Below are positions 42,117-49,917 of a DNA stretch of 64,000 nucleotides, piece after piece. The DNA comes from Onthovicinus sp900555545 (GTDB lineage: Bacteria > Bacillota > Clostridia > Oscillospirales > Acutalibacteraceae). A program made the translations under genes and the position numbers. The DNA lies in the NCBI GenBank assembly GCA_949296915.1, contig CASFPX010000013.1, positions 1-64,000 on the forward strand, read 5' to 3'. Every line of letters starts with the position of its first letter. Position 1 is the stretch's first letter. Under the pieces are notes generated by a model that saw only the letters and a program-made list of their open reading frames with translations, had not been told where the DNA came from and made no database searches.

Positions 42117-42785
42117 TTATCGGCTGTAACGGCTGGCGACCTCTTTAGCCCAATCGACCCAGTCCTGAGCCACGCCGGTGTAGTGATCCTTGTAGTCCTG
42201 AGCCACATCGGTGTAGTGATCTTTGTAATCCTGGGCCACGTCGGTGTAGTGGTCCTTGTAATCCTGGGCTACATCGGTGTAATGGTCCTTGTAATCCTGG
42301 GCCACGTCGGTGTAGTGATCCTTGTAATCCTGAGCCACGTCGGTGTAGTGATCCTTGTAATCCTGGGCTACGTCGGTGTAGTGGTCCTTGTAATCCTGGG
42401 CTACGTCGGTGTAGTGGTCCTTGTAATCCTGGGCCACGTCGGTGTAGTGATCTTTGTAATCCTGGGCTACATTGGTGTAATGGTTCTTGTAGTCCTGGGC
42501 TACATCGGTGTAATGGTCTTTGCAGTCCTGGGCTACACCGGTGTAATGGTCCTTGTAGTCCTGGGCCACTCCAGTGTAGTGCTCCTGATATTTTTTTGCG
42601 ATGTTTTTGTACTGCTCGGCATAGGACTGTCCGATTGCGACGTATTTGTCCTTGTAATCGGTTCCGATTGAGGACCGGTTGGTTGATGCTGCAAAAGCGC
42701 CCGCGGAACCAATCCCCATAGCGCCTGTCACGATTGCCGCTGTCAGTGTAACTGCCACCATGCGTTTGCCCATTTTGTTTTTCAT
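42117..42785 (-). CDS. Secreted hendecad-repeat protein
   Basis: The 222-residue protein has a signal peptide (about 1-33, ending AFAA). From Tyr44 to Arg219 it is sixteen consecutive 11-residue units. Two N-terminal units (YKDKYVAIGQS, YAEQYKNIAKK) match the anti-sigma tail. Thirteen units then end in HYTxVAQD, eight of them with the identical core HYTDVAQDYKD. The last is a tryptophan-rich WVDWAKEVASR. An 11-residue period suggests a long, weakly twisted helix or coiled coil outside the cell. AAAGGAG precedes the ATG. No sortase or anchor signal is seen. No known family was recognised. Confidence 0.9.
   Translation of the reverse strand: MKNKMGKRMVAVTLTAAIVTGAMGIGSAGAFAASTNRSSIGTDYKDKYVAIGQSYAEQYKNIAKKYQEHYTGVAQDYKDHYTGVAQDCKDHYTDVAQDYKNHYTNVAQDYKDHYTDVAQDYKDHYTDVAQDYKDHYTDVAQDYKDHYTDVAQDYKDHYTDVAQDYKDHYTDVAQDYKDHYTDVAQDYKDHYTDVAQDYKDHYTGVAQDWVDWAKEVASRYSR
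42162..42581. repeat. 33-bp tandem repeat inside the hendecad gene
   Basis: Thirteen 33-bp units encode the HYTxVAQD repeats; several neighbouring units are nearly identical in DNA. The count may vary between strains through slippage or recombination. There are no spacers, so it is not a CRISPR array. Confidence 0.9.
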
Positions 42786-42888
42786 TGAGAACCTCTCCTT
42801 TAAGTGATCTGCGGATTTTTGCCGCCTTCATCTATATAACAGACGAAGCGTGCGTTTTATTGCAGAAAAATCAAAAAAATTTTAAGAC

Positions 42889-42912
42889 TTTTTGCATACA
42901 GATATGCAAAAA
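42889..42912. terminator. Inverted repeat between the sigma locus and the phage-like cluster
   Basis: TTTTTGCATA-CAGA-TATGCAAAAA is a perfect 10-bp inverted repeat with T/A tracts at both ends. It could insulate the divergent units or be an operator. No clear promoter for the phage-like cluster was found in the 209-bp intergenic region. Confidence 0.4.
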
Positions 42913-42994
42913 AAGGGCGAGTTGGGCGTATGGGTGCAGGATGTCCCCCAGAGGGGGTTCCTGATAGTTTTGAGGAATAGGGGAAGGAGGCATT

Positions 42995-43345
42995 GTGACG
43001 GAGAAGAAAAAGACGGGAACAAAGAAGAATATGACGGCAAAAGAGGGATACCGGCGCCTGGCATTCGGAAGCTGCGCGGATGCGTTTAAGCTGGTGTTCC
43101 GCGAGACACCGCCTACGGAGTCGGAGATTGAGGCGATGGATCTGTTTTGTGTCAGTACGGTCAGGCAGTCGAAAAACGGCGGTGTGGAGCTGAGTTTTTT
43201 TGACCGTTTTGAGGCGCTTGACCGCCTGGCTGAGCTGGAACGCCTCGAGTCCGGTGGAGAAGGGGTGGCTCCGCCGTTCTATTCCGCCCTGGTGATGGGG
43301 GCGAAGGCTGTTGCCGCCCAGGGTGGCTCGTCCGATGGCACGTAA
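42995..43345 (+). CDS. Probable terminase small subunit or packaging accessory protein
   Basis: A GTG start follows GGAAGGAGG and gives 116 residues. The protein is charged and helical (SEIEAMDLFCVSTVRQ, FFDRFEALDRLAELERL). Its position directly before terL, with an 11-bp overlap, is where terS sits in most phages. There is no clear helix-turn-helix, so the call rests mainly on position. Confidence 0.6.
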   Translation: MTEKKKTGTKKNMTAKEGYRRLAFGSCADAFKLVFRETPPTESEIEAMDLFCVSTVRQSKNGGVELSFFDRFEALDRLAELERLESGGEGVAPPFYSALVMGAKAVAAQGGSSDGT

Positions 43346-44621
43346 GGGGCGGGGCAGACGGACAGTCCGATTTGCCCCCTTTTCACCCAAGCAGCTTCGG
43401 GCGCTCACATGGTGGTGTGAACCCTGCCCGTATCAGGCCGTCATCTGTGACGGAGCCGTGCGCAGCGGTAAAACGACGTGCCTTTCCGTCTCCTTCCTGG
43501 CGTGGGCGATGGATCGCTTTGAGGGGGCGGATTTCGCCCTGTGCGGCAAAACGATTCAGTCCCTGAGGCGAAACCTGCTGATCCCATTGCTGCCGGTGCT
43601 GGACTCGCTCGGGTTCTCCTGCACGGAGAGCCTGACCCGCAACTGCGTGGATGTAACCTATCGTGGACGGACCAACCGTTTTTACCTGTTCGGCGGGATG
43701 AACGAGGCCTCGGCCGCGCTGATCCAGGGGATGACGCTGGGCGGCGTGCTCTTTGACGAGGTGGCGCTGATGCCGCGCTCTTTTGTGGAGCAGGCGATGG
43801 CACGCTGCTCGCTGGAGGGGGCCAAGTTCTTTTTTAACTGTAACCCGGAGGATCCGCACCACTGGTTCTACACGGATTGGATCTGCCGCGCGCAGGAGCG
43901 GAAATGCCTGTACCTGCACTTTACCATGGCAGACAACCCTTCCCTGAGCGAGCAGACGCGTGAACGGTACCGCCGGATGTACACAGGCGCGTTTTATGAA
44001 CGCTTTGTGGAGGGGAAGTGGGTGGCGGTACAGGGGCTGGTGTACCCATTTTTTCAGTCGGGCGCGTATGTCCGGCCCTGCCCGGGCCCGTGCCGGGAGT
44101 ATTATATCTCCTGCGACTACGGCACGGTCAATCCGGCATCCTTCGGCTTATGGGGGCGCTGCGGCGCCAGCTGGTACCGCCTGCGCGAGTATTACCACGA
44201 TTCCCGCGCCACCGGGGAGCAGCGCACGGACGAGGAGCACTATCGCCAGTTGAAAGAGTTGGCTCGAGACCTGCCCATCCGCGCGGTGATTGTGGATCCC
44301 TCCGCTGCCAGCTTTATCGCCTGTATCCGCCGGCATGGAAAGTTCCGCGCAGTGCCTGCGGTCAACCGGGTGCTTGACGGGATCCGGCAGGTGGCCGACG
44401 CGCTCAAGGAGGGGAAAATCGTGATCTGCCCGCCGTGTACGGATGCGATTCGGGAGTTTGGCCTGTACCGCTGGCAGGACTCGGGCTCCATGGACGCCGT
44501 GCGCAAGGAGCACGACCATGCGATGGATGATATCCGCTACTTTACAGCCACAGTGCTGGCCGGGGCGTGCGATGCGGGAGGATTTGCCATCGCTGTGGCG
44601 CGCGGGCGAGGACAAACCTGA
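43335..44621 (+). CDS. Phage terminase large subunit (PBSX-like)
   Basis: The 428-residue protein has an ATPase domain with Walker A GAVRSGKT (CDGAVRSGKTTC) and Walker B VLFDEVALMP, and the coupling region FFFNCNPEDPHHWF. A C-terminal RNase H-like nuclease domain has metal aspartates in ISCDYG, VIVDPSAASF and HDHAMDDIRYF. All expected catalytic acids appear intact, so DNA packaging could still work. The start at 43335 overlaps the upstream gene by 11 bp. Confidence 0.93.
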   Translation: MARKGRGRRTVRFAPFSPKQLRALTWWCEPCPYQAVICDGAVRSGKTTCLSVSFLAWAMDRFEGADFALCGKTIQSLRRNLLIPLLPVLDSLGFSCTESLTRNCVDVTYRGRTNRFYLFGGMNEASAALIQGMTLGGVLFDEVALMPRSFVEQAMARCSLEGAKFFFNCNPEDPHHWFYTDWICRAQERKCLYLHFTMADNPSLSEQTRERYRRMYTGAFYERFVEGKWVAVQGLVYPFFQSGAYVRPCPGPCREYYISCDYGTVNPASFGLWGRCGASWYRLREYYHDSRATGEQRTDEEHYRQLKELARDLPIRAVIVDPSAASFIACIRRHGKFRAVPAVNRVLDGIRQVADALKEGKIVICPPCTDAIREFGLYRWQDSGSMDAVRKEHDHAMDDIRYFTATVLAGACDAGGFAIAVARGRGQT

Positions 44622-44637
44622 ACAGAGGGGGAAAATC

Positions 44638-45798
44638 ATGGCTTTTGGCAGAAAAAACAAAAGACAGCCGCAACGGCAAGCGCCGGCAGTGGCTGTACAG
44701 ACGGGGCGGGAGAGCCTCCTGCCCGACTATGCGCAGCCGGACGGCCTGTGCGGCCGGATGTATGAATCCCTGCGGGATGCAGTGCCGGTGATTGATGCGG
44801 CAATCTTCAAACTCATCCGGCTGACGGGCGGTTTTACGCTGCGGTGTGCGGACCGTGGGGCCGAACGGCAGCTGGCACGCTTTTTGGAGGCGGTGCCGGT
44901 CAATGGAACGCAGTGCGGGATCGAGGCATTCCTGTCCACATACTTTGAGCAGCTGCTCGTATATGGGACGGCGGTAGGGGAGATTGTGCTGGGGCACAGC
45001 GGCGTGTGCGCGCTGTATAACGTACCGCTGGAGAACGTGGAGCTCAAGCGCGGATCGAGCCCGGTAGAGGTCTGTGTATGCCGCCGGGGAACGCCGGGTG
45101 AGGCGGTGCCGGTGCCCCATCCAGAGTTGGTGACGCTCTCCGTACTCAATCCAACGCCCGGAAAAATGACGGGCAACTCCATTTTGCGGGGGCTGCCGTT
45201 TGTCAGCGGCGTGCTGATGAAGATCTACAACACGATCGGGCTCAATTGGGAGCGTGTGGGCAACGTCCGGTTTGCGGTGACATATAAGCCGCAGGGGGAC
45301 GACATCTCACAGGCGTATGCGCACGAGCGCGCCGAGCAGATCGCCCGGGAGTGGAGCAGCGCCATGCAGGATACGGGTGCGGTGCGTGACTTTGTGAGCG
45401 TGGGCGACGTATCGGTGCGCGTCATCGGTGCGGAGGGGCAGATCCCCGACAGCGAGATCCCCGTGCGCCAGATGCTCGAGCAGATCGTGGCCAAGCTGGG
45501 CATCCCGCCGTTTATGCTGGGGCTGACGTGGTCATCCACGGAGCGGATGTCCGCCCAGCAGGCGGACGCGCTCACCAGCGAGCTGCAGGCATACCGCCGC
45601 ATCTTGACTCCGGTGATCGAGCAGATTGGCAATACGGCGCTTCGCTGGTTGGGCGGCGGACGCTGCACGGTGGAGTGGGATGAGATCACCCTGCAGGATG
45701 AGGTGGAACACGCCAGGGCGCGGTTGTACCATGCACAGGCGGACAGCCTGATCCGGCAGCAGAATTTGACGGATGGAGGAGAGCGGAATGATTCATAA
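44638..45798 (+). CDS. Phage portal protein
   Basis: The start at 44638 follows GAGGGGG and gives 386 residues, typical of a siphovirus/myovirus portal. The sequence VPLENVELKRGSSPVEV, then a long helical stem region (RAEQIAREWSSAMQ), then IVAKLGIPPFMLGLTWSSTERMSAQQAD is characteristic of the family. It forms the dodecameric ring at the DNA entry vertex and contacts terminase. It overlaps the next gene by 11 bp. Confidence 0.88.
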   Translation: MAFGRKNKRQPQRQAPAVAVQTGRESLLPDYAQPDGLCGRMYESLRDAVPVIDAAIFKLIRLTGGFTLRCADRGAERQLARFLEAVPVNGTQCGIEAFLSTYFEQLLVYGTAVGEIVLGHSGVCALYNVPLENVELKRGSSPVEVCVCRRGTPGEAVPVPHPELVTLSVLNPTPGKMTGNSILRGLPFVSGVLMKIYNTIGLNWERVGNVRFAVTYKPQGDDISQAYAHERAEQIAREWSSAMQDTGAVRDFVSVGDVSVRVIGAEGQIPDSEIPVRQMLEQIVAKLGIPPFMLGLTWSSTERMSAQQADALTSELQAYRRILTPVIEQIGNTALRWLGGGRCTVEWDEITLQDEVEHARARLYHAQADSLIRQQNLTDGGERNDS

Positions 45799-46762
45799 AT
45801 CGGCGCAGTCCGATCAGGAGTTCCTGCAGCCGGGCGTTCCCGATGCGGAGGAACTGGAACAAATCAACACACAGGCCTATGGAACGCTGCGCGCGGAAGA
45901 GGTATATACTTTTTCGGTCATTCTGTGTGACAACGAGGTGGACCGGGATCTGGAGCGGTTTTCCGTCCCGGCGCTGGAAAAGCTGGCGGAGCTGTTCGTG
46001 GGCAGGAGTGGGATTTTTGACCACACCATGCGCGGACGCGATCAGGTGGCCCGCATTTACAGCTGCTCGGTGGAACAGGAGCCGGGGCGGATCACGCGGT
46101 GCGGCGAGCCCTATACCGTGCTGCGGGCAAAGGCCTATATGTTGCGCGGCAGTGAGCTGGCACGGGAGATAGAGGCGGGCATCAAGCGCGAGGTCAGCGT
46201 GGGCTGCTCCGTACGGCGGACGGTGTGTTCCGTCTGTGGGGCGGATATGCGGGAGGCACCCTGCGCCCATCAAAAGGGTCTGGAATATGGCGGTACCCTG
46301 TGCTGCACGGTGCTTGACGATCCGGCGGATGCGTATGAGTGGTCATTTGTGGCTGTTCCGGCGCAGCCGGGGGCCGGTGTGCACAAATCATTTGATCCGA
46401 CAGAGGAGGATAAGATGGAGGATATCATGAAGAGGATCCGGTCGGCGGGGGACGGTCTGACACTGGATGCGGGCCAGACACAAGAGCTGGCCGCCCGGAT
46501 CGAAAAGCTGGAGGCGCTCGCCCGGGAGGGGGAGGCCTACCGCAGGAGCCTGTGCGCGGAGATCGCCTCCCTGTGCACGGCTGTGCCGTCGCTGGATCCG
46601 GAGCGTCTGGATGGCGCACTGGAAAAAATGACGGCGGGAGAACTTGGCGAATTGCGAAAGGTATTCGCCCATCGGGCGGACCGCGATACGCCCCCCACCC
46701 CGCAGCTTGCGCGCGGGGCAGAACAGCGGGGCGGCGCGGATAACAGTGCATTCAGAATGTGA
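45788..46762 (+). CDS. Capsid maturation protease-like protein with a zinc-ribbon-like insert
   Basis: The 324-residue protein lies between portal and capsid. Its first half is beta-rich (YTFSVILCDNEVDRDLERFSVPALEKLAELFVGRSGIFDHTM), resembling prohead proteases in phages without a separate scaffold. A C-x2-C-x7-C-x-H cluster (CSVCGADMREAPCAH, about 155-170) resembles a zinc ribbon found in some Firmicutes phage proteases. The helical C-terminal third (about 205-300) could be a scaffold. No catalytic Ser/His pair was assigned with confidence. Confidence 0.65.
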   Translation: MIHKSAQSDQEFLQPGVPDAEELEQINTQAYGTLRAEEVYTFSVILCDNEVDRDLERFSVPALEKLAELFVGRSGIFDHTMRGRDQVARIYSCSVEQEPGRITRCGEPYTVLRAKAYMLRGSELAREIEAGIKREVSVGCSVRRTVCSVCGADMREAPCAHQKGLEYGGTLCCTVLDDPADAYEWSFVAVPAQPGAGVHKSFDPTEEDKMEDIMKRIRSAGDGLTLDAGQTQELAARIEKLEALAREGEAYRRSLCAEIASLCTAVPSLDPERLDGALEKMTAGELGELRKVFAHRADRDTPPTPQLARGAEQRGGADNSAFRM

Positions 46763-46779
46763 GTAAAGGAGAGGACAGG

Positions 46780-47154
46780 ATGAACGTATCATTTCAGGGC
46801 TTTCAGGAGCAGGTGCTGACCTTTGAGACGGCGGATGAGCTAAATACGGCGGGGATTCCCGTCAAGCTGGCCGACAGCGGCACGGTAGCGGCTTGTGCAG
46901 ATGGGGACTACCCTGTGGGCGTGACGGCCGGACTGCCGCGCGGCGGCCTGGTGGCGGTGCAGGTGAGCGGCTATACCCGCGTCAAGTACACCGGGACAGT
47001 GCCCGCGCTGGGCGGCGCTTCGATCTGCGCTGCGGCGGACGGGGCGATCAAGACAACCACAGCCGTCAACAAGGATACAGGCGCGCTGACAGGCCGTACC
47101 GTGCTTGTGGTGGACCAGGATACTGCCGCAACCACGGTGGGGATCATTCTCTGA
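46780..47154 (+). CDS. Capsid decoration-like protein (DUF2190 type)
   Basis: The start at 46780 follows AAAGGAGAGG and gives 124 residues. It is beta-rich and glycine/valine-rich (GIPVKLADSGTVAACADGDYPVGVTAG, VQVSGYTRVKYTGTVPALGG), like small head-stabilising proteins encoded just before major capsid genes. It has no signal peptide. Confidence 0.7.
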   Translation: MNVSFQGFQEQVLTFETADELNTAGIPVKLADSGTVAACADGDYPVGVTAGLPRGGLVAVQVSGYTRVKYTGTVPALGGASICAAADGAIKTTTAVNKDTGALTGRTVLVVDQDTAATTVGIIL

Positions 47155-47174
47155 TAAGGAAAGGGGAAGTTTAA

Positions 47175-48185
47175 ATGACTGATTATAAGAAAATCCGCCT
47201 GGAAAAGGGGATGTATGCGGGCGGCAAGCCCTTTACGGCGACACTCGAGGAGCTCGACCCCTCCGAGCAGTACCGCGGCACGCCGCTCGAGGGGCTGGAC
47301 GCGTATGAGCGCCAGCTCAAGCGCTTTGATATTCACGTCAACGGCGTCAGGAGCGACTGTGTGGAAAAATTTTTCCAGACGAGCGACTCCTCGGCACTGT
47401 TCCCCGAGTACGTCTCCCGCGCTGTGCGCCAGGGGATGGAGGGGGTGGACGTGCTGCCGCGGATCGTCGCCACGACCACGCAGATCGACTCCCTCGACTA
47501 CAGGACGATCGCAAGCGTCCCGGAGGAGGAAGAGAAGGAATTGAAGCCCGTGGCGGAGGGTGCACGCATCCCGGAGACCACTGTGCGGACGAAAGAGAAC
47601 CTGGTTCAGCTGCACAAGCGCGGCAGGATGCTGGTGGCCTCCTATGAGGCGGTGCGCTTCCAGCGGCTGGATCTGTTCACCATCACACTGCGCCAGATCG
47701 GGGCGTACATTGCTCGCGCACAGCTCAAGGACGCTGTATCAGTTCTCGTCAACGGAGACGGCAATGGGAACCCGGCACAGGAGATTACGGCGGCGGACAG
47801 CGCACTGGCCTACGGGGATTTGGTTCAGCTGTGGAATGCGTTTGACCCGTACGAGCTCAACACCATGATCGCCTCCCCCGACATGATGGAGAAGATCCTG
47901 ATGCTTGAGGAGTTCCGCGATGCGGCCGCAGGGCTGGATTTCCACGCCAGCGGCAAGATGATTACGCCGGTGGGAGCGGATCTGATTAAGTCCGCTGCGG
48001 TCGCAGAGGGGACCATCATCGGTCTGGATCAATCCTGCGCGCTGGAGATGGTGCGCGCGGGCAGCGTCACCACGGATTATGACAGACTGATTGACCGCCA
48101 GTTGGAGCGGGCGGCCATCACCTCCATTGCCGGATTTGCCAAGATCTTTGACGGCGCGAGCCGTACGCTGGTGCTTGGGGAATAG
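47175..48185 (+). CDS. Major capsid protein (HK97 fold)
   Basis: The 336-residue protein follows the decoration gene by 20 bp. An N-terminal charged arm leads to RIVATTTQIDSLDYRTIASVPEEEEKEL, a likely E-loop/spine region, then GRMLVASYEAVRFQRLDLFTITLRQIGAYIARAQLKDAV (P-domain helix) and an A-domain ending in TSIAGFAKIFDGAS. Position, length and pattern fit an HK97-type shell protein. Codon use and GC match the rest of the cluster. Confidence 0.85.
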   Translation: MTDYKKIRLEKGMYAGGKPFTATLEELDPSEQYRGTPLEGLDAYERQLKRFDIHVNGVRSDCVEKFFQTSDSSALFPEYVSRAVRQGMEGVDVLPRIVATTTQIDSLDYRTIASVPEEEEKELKPVAEGARIPETTVRTKENLVQLHKRGRMLVASYEAVRFQRLDLFTITLRQIGAYIARAQLKDAVSVLVNGDGNGNPAQEITAADSALAYGDLVQLWNAFDPYELNTMIASPDMMEKILMLEEFRDAAAGLDFHASGKMITPVGADLIKSAAVAEGTIIGLDQSCALEMVRAGSVTTDYDRLIDRQLERAAITSIAGFAKIFDGASRTLVLGE

Positions 48186-48199
48186 GTGAAATCAGTGTA

Positions 48200-48222
48200 G
48201 AGGGGCGGCGTGCCCGCCCCTC
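48200..48222 (+). other. GC-rich hairpin after the capsid gene
   Basis: GAGGGGCGG (48200-48208) and CCGCCCCTC (48214-48222) flank a 5-nt loop, 15 bp after the capsid stop, with no T tract. It could lower read-through so that capsid message exceeds tail message. Confidence 0.45.
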
Positions 48223-48241
48223 CGCCGGAGGAGGAATTGTC

Positions 48242-48631
48242 ATGAGCGATCAGGAACTGGAAAAGCTGCGGGCCTTTGAGCGGGAGATCTGTTCCCGCCT
48301 GAACAGCCTGTATGCCATCGAACCGGGGGATGCGGAGGCCGCTGCCCTGGCCGCGCGCCTGGCGGCCGTGCGTCTGTTTGAGCTGCGCCGCAGTGATGAA
48401 GCGCTGACGGAGGAACTGCTGCTGAATGCGGGCGCAGCGGAGGCGTACTACCAATACATCCTGTACTGTGGGCTGCGGGAGGACGGCGTGACGGAGTTCA
48501 CCGCGGGCGACGTCTCCTATAAAGTGGGCGGCAGCGTGCAGGAACGCGCGCGCCTATACCGGGATCAGCTGCTGGCGCAGGTGCAGGGCCTGCTGCGCGG
48601 GACAGATACTTTTGTGTTCAGGAGGGTGTGA
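48242..48631 (+). CDS. Head-tail connector (adaptor)-like protein
   Basis: The 129-residue protein is helical and acidic at the N-terminus, with a conserved-looking TEFTAGDVSYKVGGSVQERARLYRDQLL segment. It lies directly after the capsid gene, where adaptor proteins of the gp6/gp15 class are encoded. GGAGGAGG precedes the ATG. Confidence 0.65.
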   Translation: MSDQELEKLRAFEREICSRLNSLYAIEPGDAEAAALAARLAAVRLFELRRSDEALTEELLLNAGAAEAYYQYILYCGLREDGVTEFTAGDVSYKVGGSVQERARLYRDQLLAQVQGLLRGTDTFVFRRV

Positions 48632-48633
48632 GT

Positions 48634-48981
48634 ATGGAGCCATCCCGGCAGATTCTCCGGCAGCTGGAACGCTGCGGCGGGGAAACCTATCTTGTGCGTT
48701 CGGACGGAACGCGTATGGGGCCGTTCCGGGCGCTCATCCAGCCCCTCCGCTATAAAAATAAAATGTATCTGGAGGGGACGCAGACGCCGGTCGGCCTCAA
48801 CGCGCGCGGTTATTATATGTATATCGGGCCGGCAGACCGGGAATTGCAGGCATCACCGGACGAGTGGATTGAATCCGGCGGTACCCGGTACGAGGTCAGC
48901 CGTGCGGAGACGGTCACATTCCGGGGGGCGCCCGCCTACCGGTGGGCCATTTTGAGAAATATGACGGAGGCGGAAGTATGA
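48634..48981 (+). CDS. Head-closure/stopper-like protein
   Basis: An ATG at 48634, 8 bp after AGGAGG, is preferred over a GTG at 48628. The 115-residue protein is beta-rich (YKNKMYLEGTQTPVGLNARGYYMYIGPADREL) and resembles small neck stoppers in size, position and the long SGGTRYEVSRAETVTF hairpin. It overlaps the next gene by ATGA. Confidence 0.6.
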   Translation: MEPSRQILRQLERCGGETYLVRSDGTRMGPFRALIQPLRYKNKMYLEGTQTPVGLNARGYYMYIGPADRELQASPDEWIESGGTRYEVSRAETVTFRGAPAYRWAILRNMTEAEV

Positions 48982-49436
48982 TTGAACAGATGATCCGGGG
49001 GCTGCGGGAGCTGTTAGCGGGCCGCGCAGAGCTCACCGGGGTACGGTTTGTCACGGAATATCCGGGCCTACGGCTGGAGGGGCCGCTCCGCACGCCGACC
49101 GTCTGCATCGGGCTCGACGGCGCTCAGATCGCAGATGCGGGCATCGGCCGGCTGATCGGGCAAGGCGCGCTCGGGTGCCGGGCGGAGCTGACAGCGGGTA
49201 TGGGATTTTATATGCCGTTCTCCGGTGATGTGCAGCAGCTGTACCGCATCCTGTCCTGTGTGACGGATATCCTGCTGTTTGACAGTGCGTATGCCCTGAG
49301 CGGGATGCAGTGCGGCGGGCTGAGCGCGGACCGGAATACCGGCGCATTTGTAATGCATGTATCATTTGCGTTTCAAGTGGATTTTGTAAGGGGGAATTCG
49401 GATGAAGGCGTTATCAGCAGCGGCGCGGCCGTGTGA
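48978..49436 (+). CDS. Tail-terminator/neck-like protein
   Basis: The 152-residue protein starts inside the previous stop (ATGA). Its order of helix, strand and helix (MIEQMIRGLRELL, GVRFVTEYPG, DVQQLYRILSCVTDILL) and the closing VSFAFQVDFV strand resemble tail-terminator proteins that cap a tail tube. In myoviruses the sheath gene comes next; here it does not. Its last 35 bp overlap the next gene. Confidence 0.6.
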   Translation: MIEQMIRGLRELLAGRAELTGVRFVTEYPGLRLEGPLRTPTVCIGLDGAQIADAGIGRLIGQGALGCRAELTAGMGFYMPFSGDVQQLYRILSCVTDILLFDSAYALSGMQCGGLSADRNTGAFVMHVSFAFQVDFVRGNSDEGVISSGAAV

Positions 49437-49782
49437 GATGTGCGTATGTATCGACCGTGAGCCGGTGGCCTTTGTGCTGGAGTGCACCTATGAGAAAAAG
49501 CGGCCCGGCGATCCCGTCTGCCCGGTCGGGGCGGATACATGCGCGGCGGTTGCCACAGGCGCCTGCACGTATGAGGTGACACTCCGCCAATTTACCACCG
49601 CCACGCTTGAGGACCGATGGACGGCCAAAAAGGGGTTTGAGCTCTCCGTGCAGACGGAGACGGAGCGCCTGCGTTTTACGGGCTGTGAGTGGGTGGAGAT
49701 CCGCAATCAGATTACGGCTGGCGGCAGCGCGGTGGGCTCCGTCCGACTGGCCGCCTGTTCCATGGTTCGGGAGGGGTTGTGA
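49402..49782 (+). CDS. Cysteine-rich protein in the tail-tube position
   Basis: The 126-residue protein starts 7 bp after GGGGG, inside the end of the previous gene. It is beta-rich and unusually cysteine-rich (about nine Cys, e.g. PCEMCVCIDREP). Segments FVLECTYEKKRPGD, YEVTLRQF and FELSVQTETERLRFTGCEWVEI have an alternating pattern compatible with a tube- or baseplate-like sandwich. By position it replaces sheath plus tube of a PBSX-type cluster. No family was recognised. Confidence 0.65.
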   Translation: MKALSAAARPCEMCVCIDREPVAFVLECTYEKKRPGDPVCPVGADTCAAVATGACTYEVTLRQFTTATLEDRWTAKKGFELSVQTETERLRFTGCEWVEIRNQITAGGSAVGSVRLAACSMVREGL

Positions 49783-49916
49783 TGCAAATGGAAAATGAGC
49801 AGAGCATAAACACCTCCGCGGAGACGTCGGCAGAGGTGCTGGAGCGGCTCTCCCGCATGATGGAGCGCGAGAGCCGGCGCTATCCGGCGGATTTCAGCAG
49901 GCGGGGAGGGGTATAA
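49782..49916 (+). CDS. 44-residue ORF in the tape-measure position
   Basis: The ATG overlaps the preceding stop by one base (TGATG), after GGGAGGGG. The product is a short charged peptide with an amphipathic helix, ETSAEVLERLSRMMERESRR. In PBSX-like tails this interval holds the chaperone and tape-measure genes, usually several hundred to over a thousand codons. It may be a remnant, a tiny length determinant or an unrelated small protein. Confidence 0.55.
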   Translation: MQMENEQSINTSAETSAEVLERLSRMMERESRRYPADFSRRGGV

Positions 49917-49917
49917 C

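Noticed and set aside
42162..42581. CRISPR array
   Set aside because: The direct repeats are contiguous with no spacers and encode protein.
41700..42671. 323-codon plus-strand frame rich in VGVVVLVILGY repeats
   Set aside because: It is the 33-bp repeat read on the opposite strand; a repeat length divisible by three keeps all frames open. The minus-strand frame has the signal peptide and ribosome binding site.
42145..42831. 228-codon minus-strand frame in another phase over the same repeats
   Set aside because: Out-of-phase reading of the tandem repeat without start signals.
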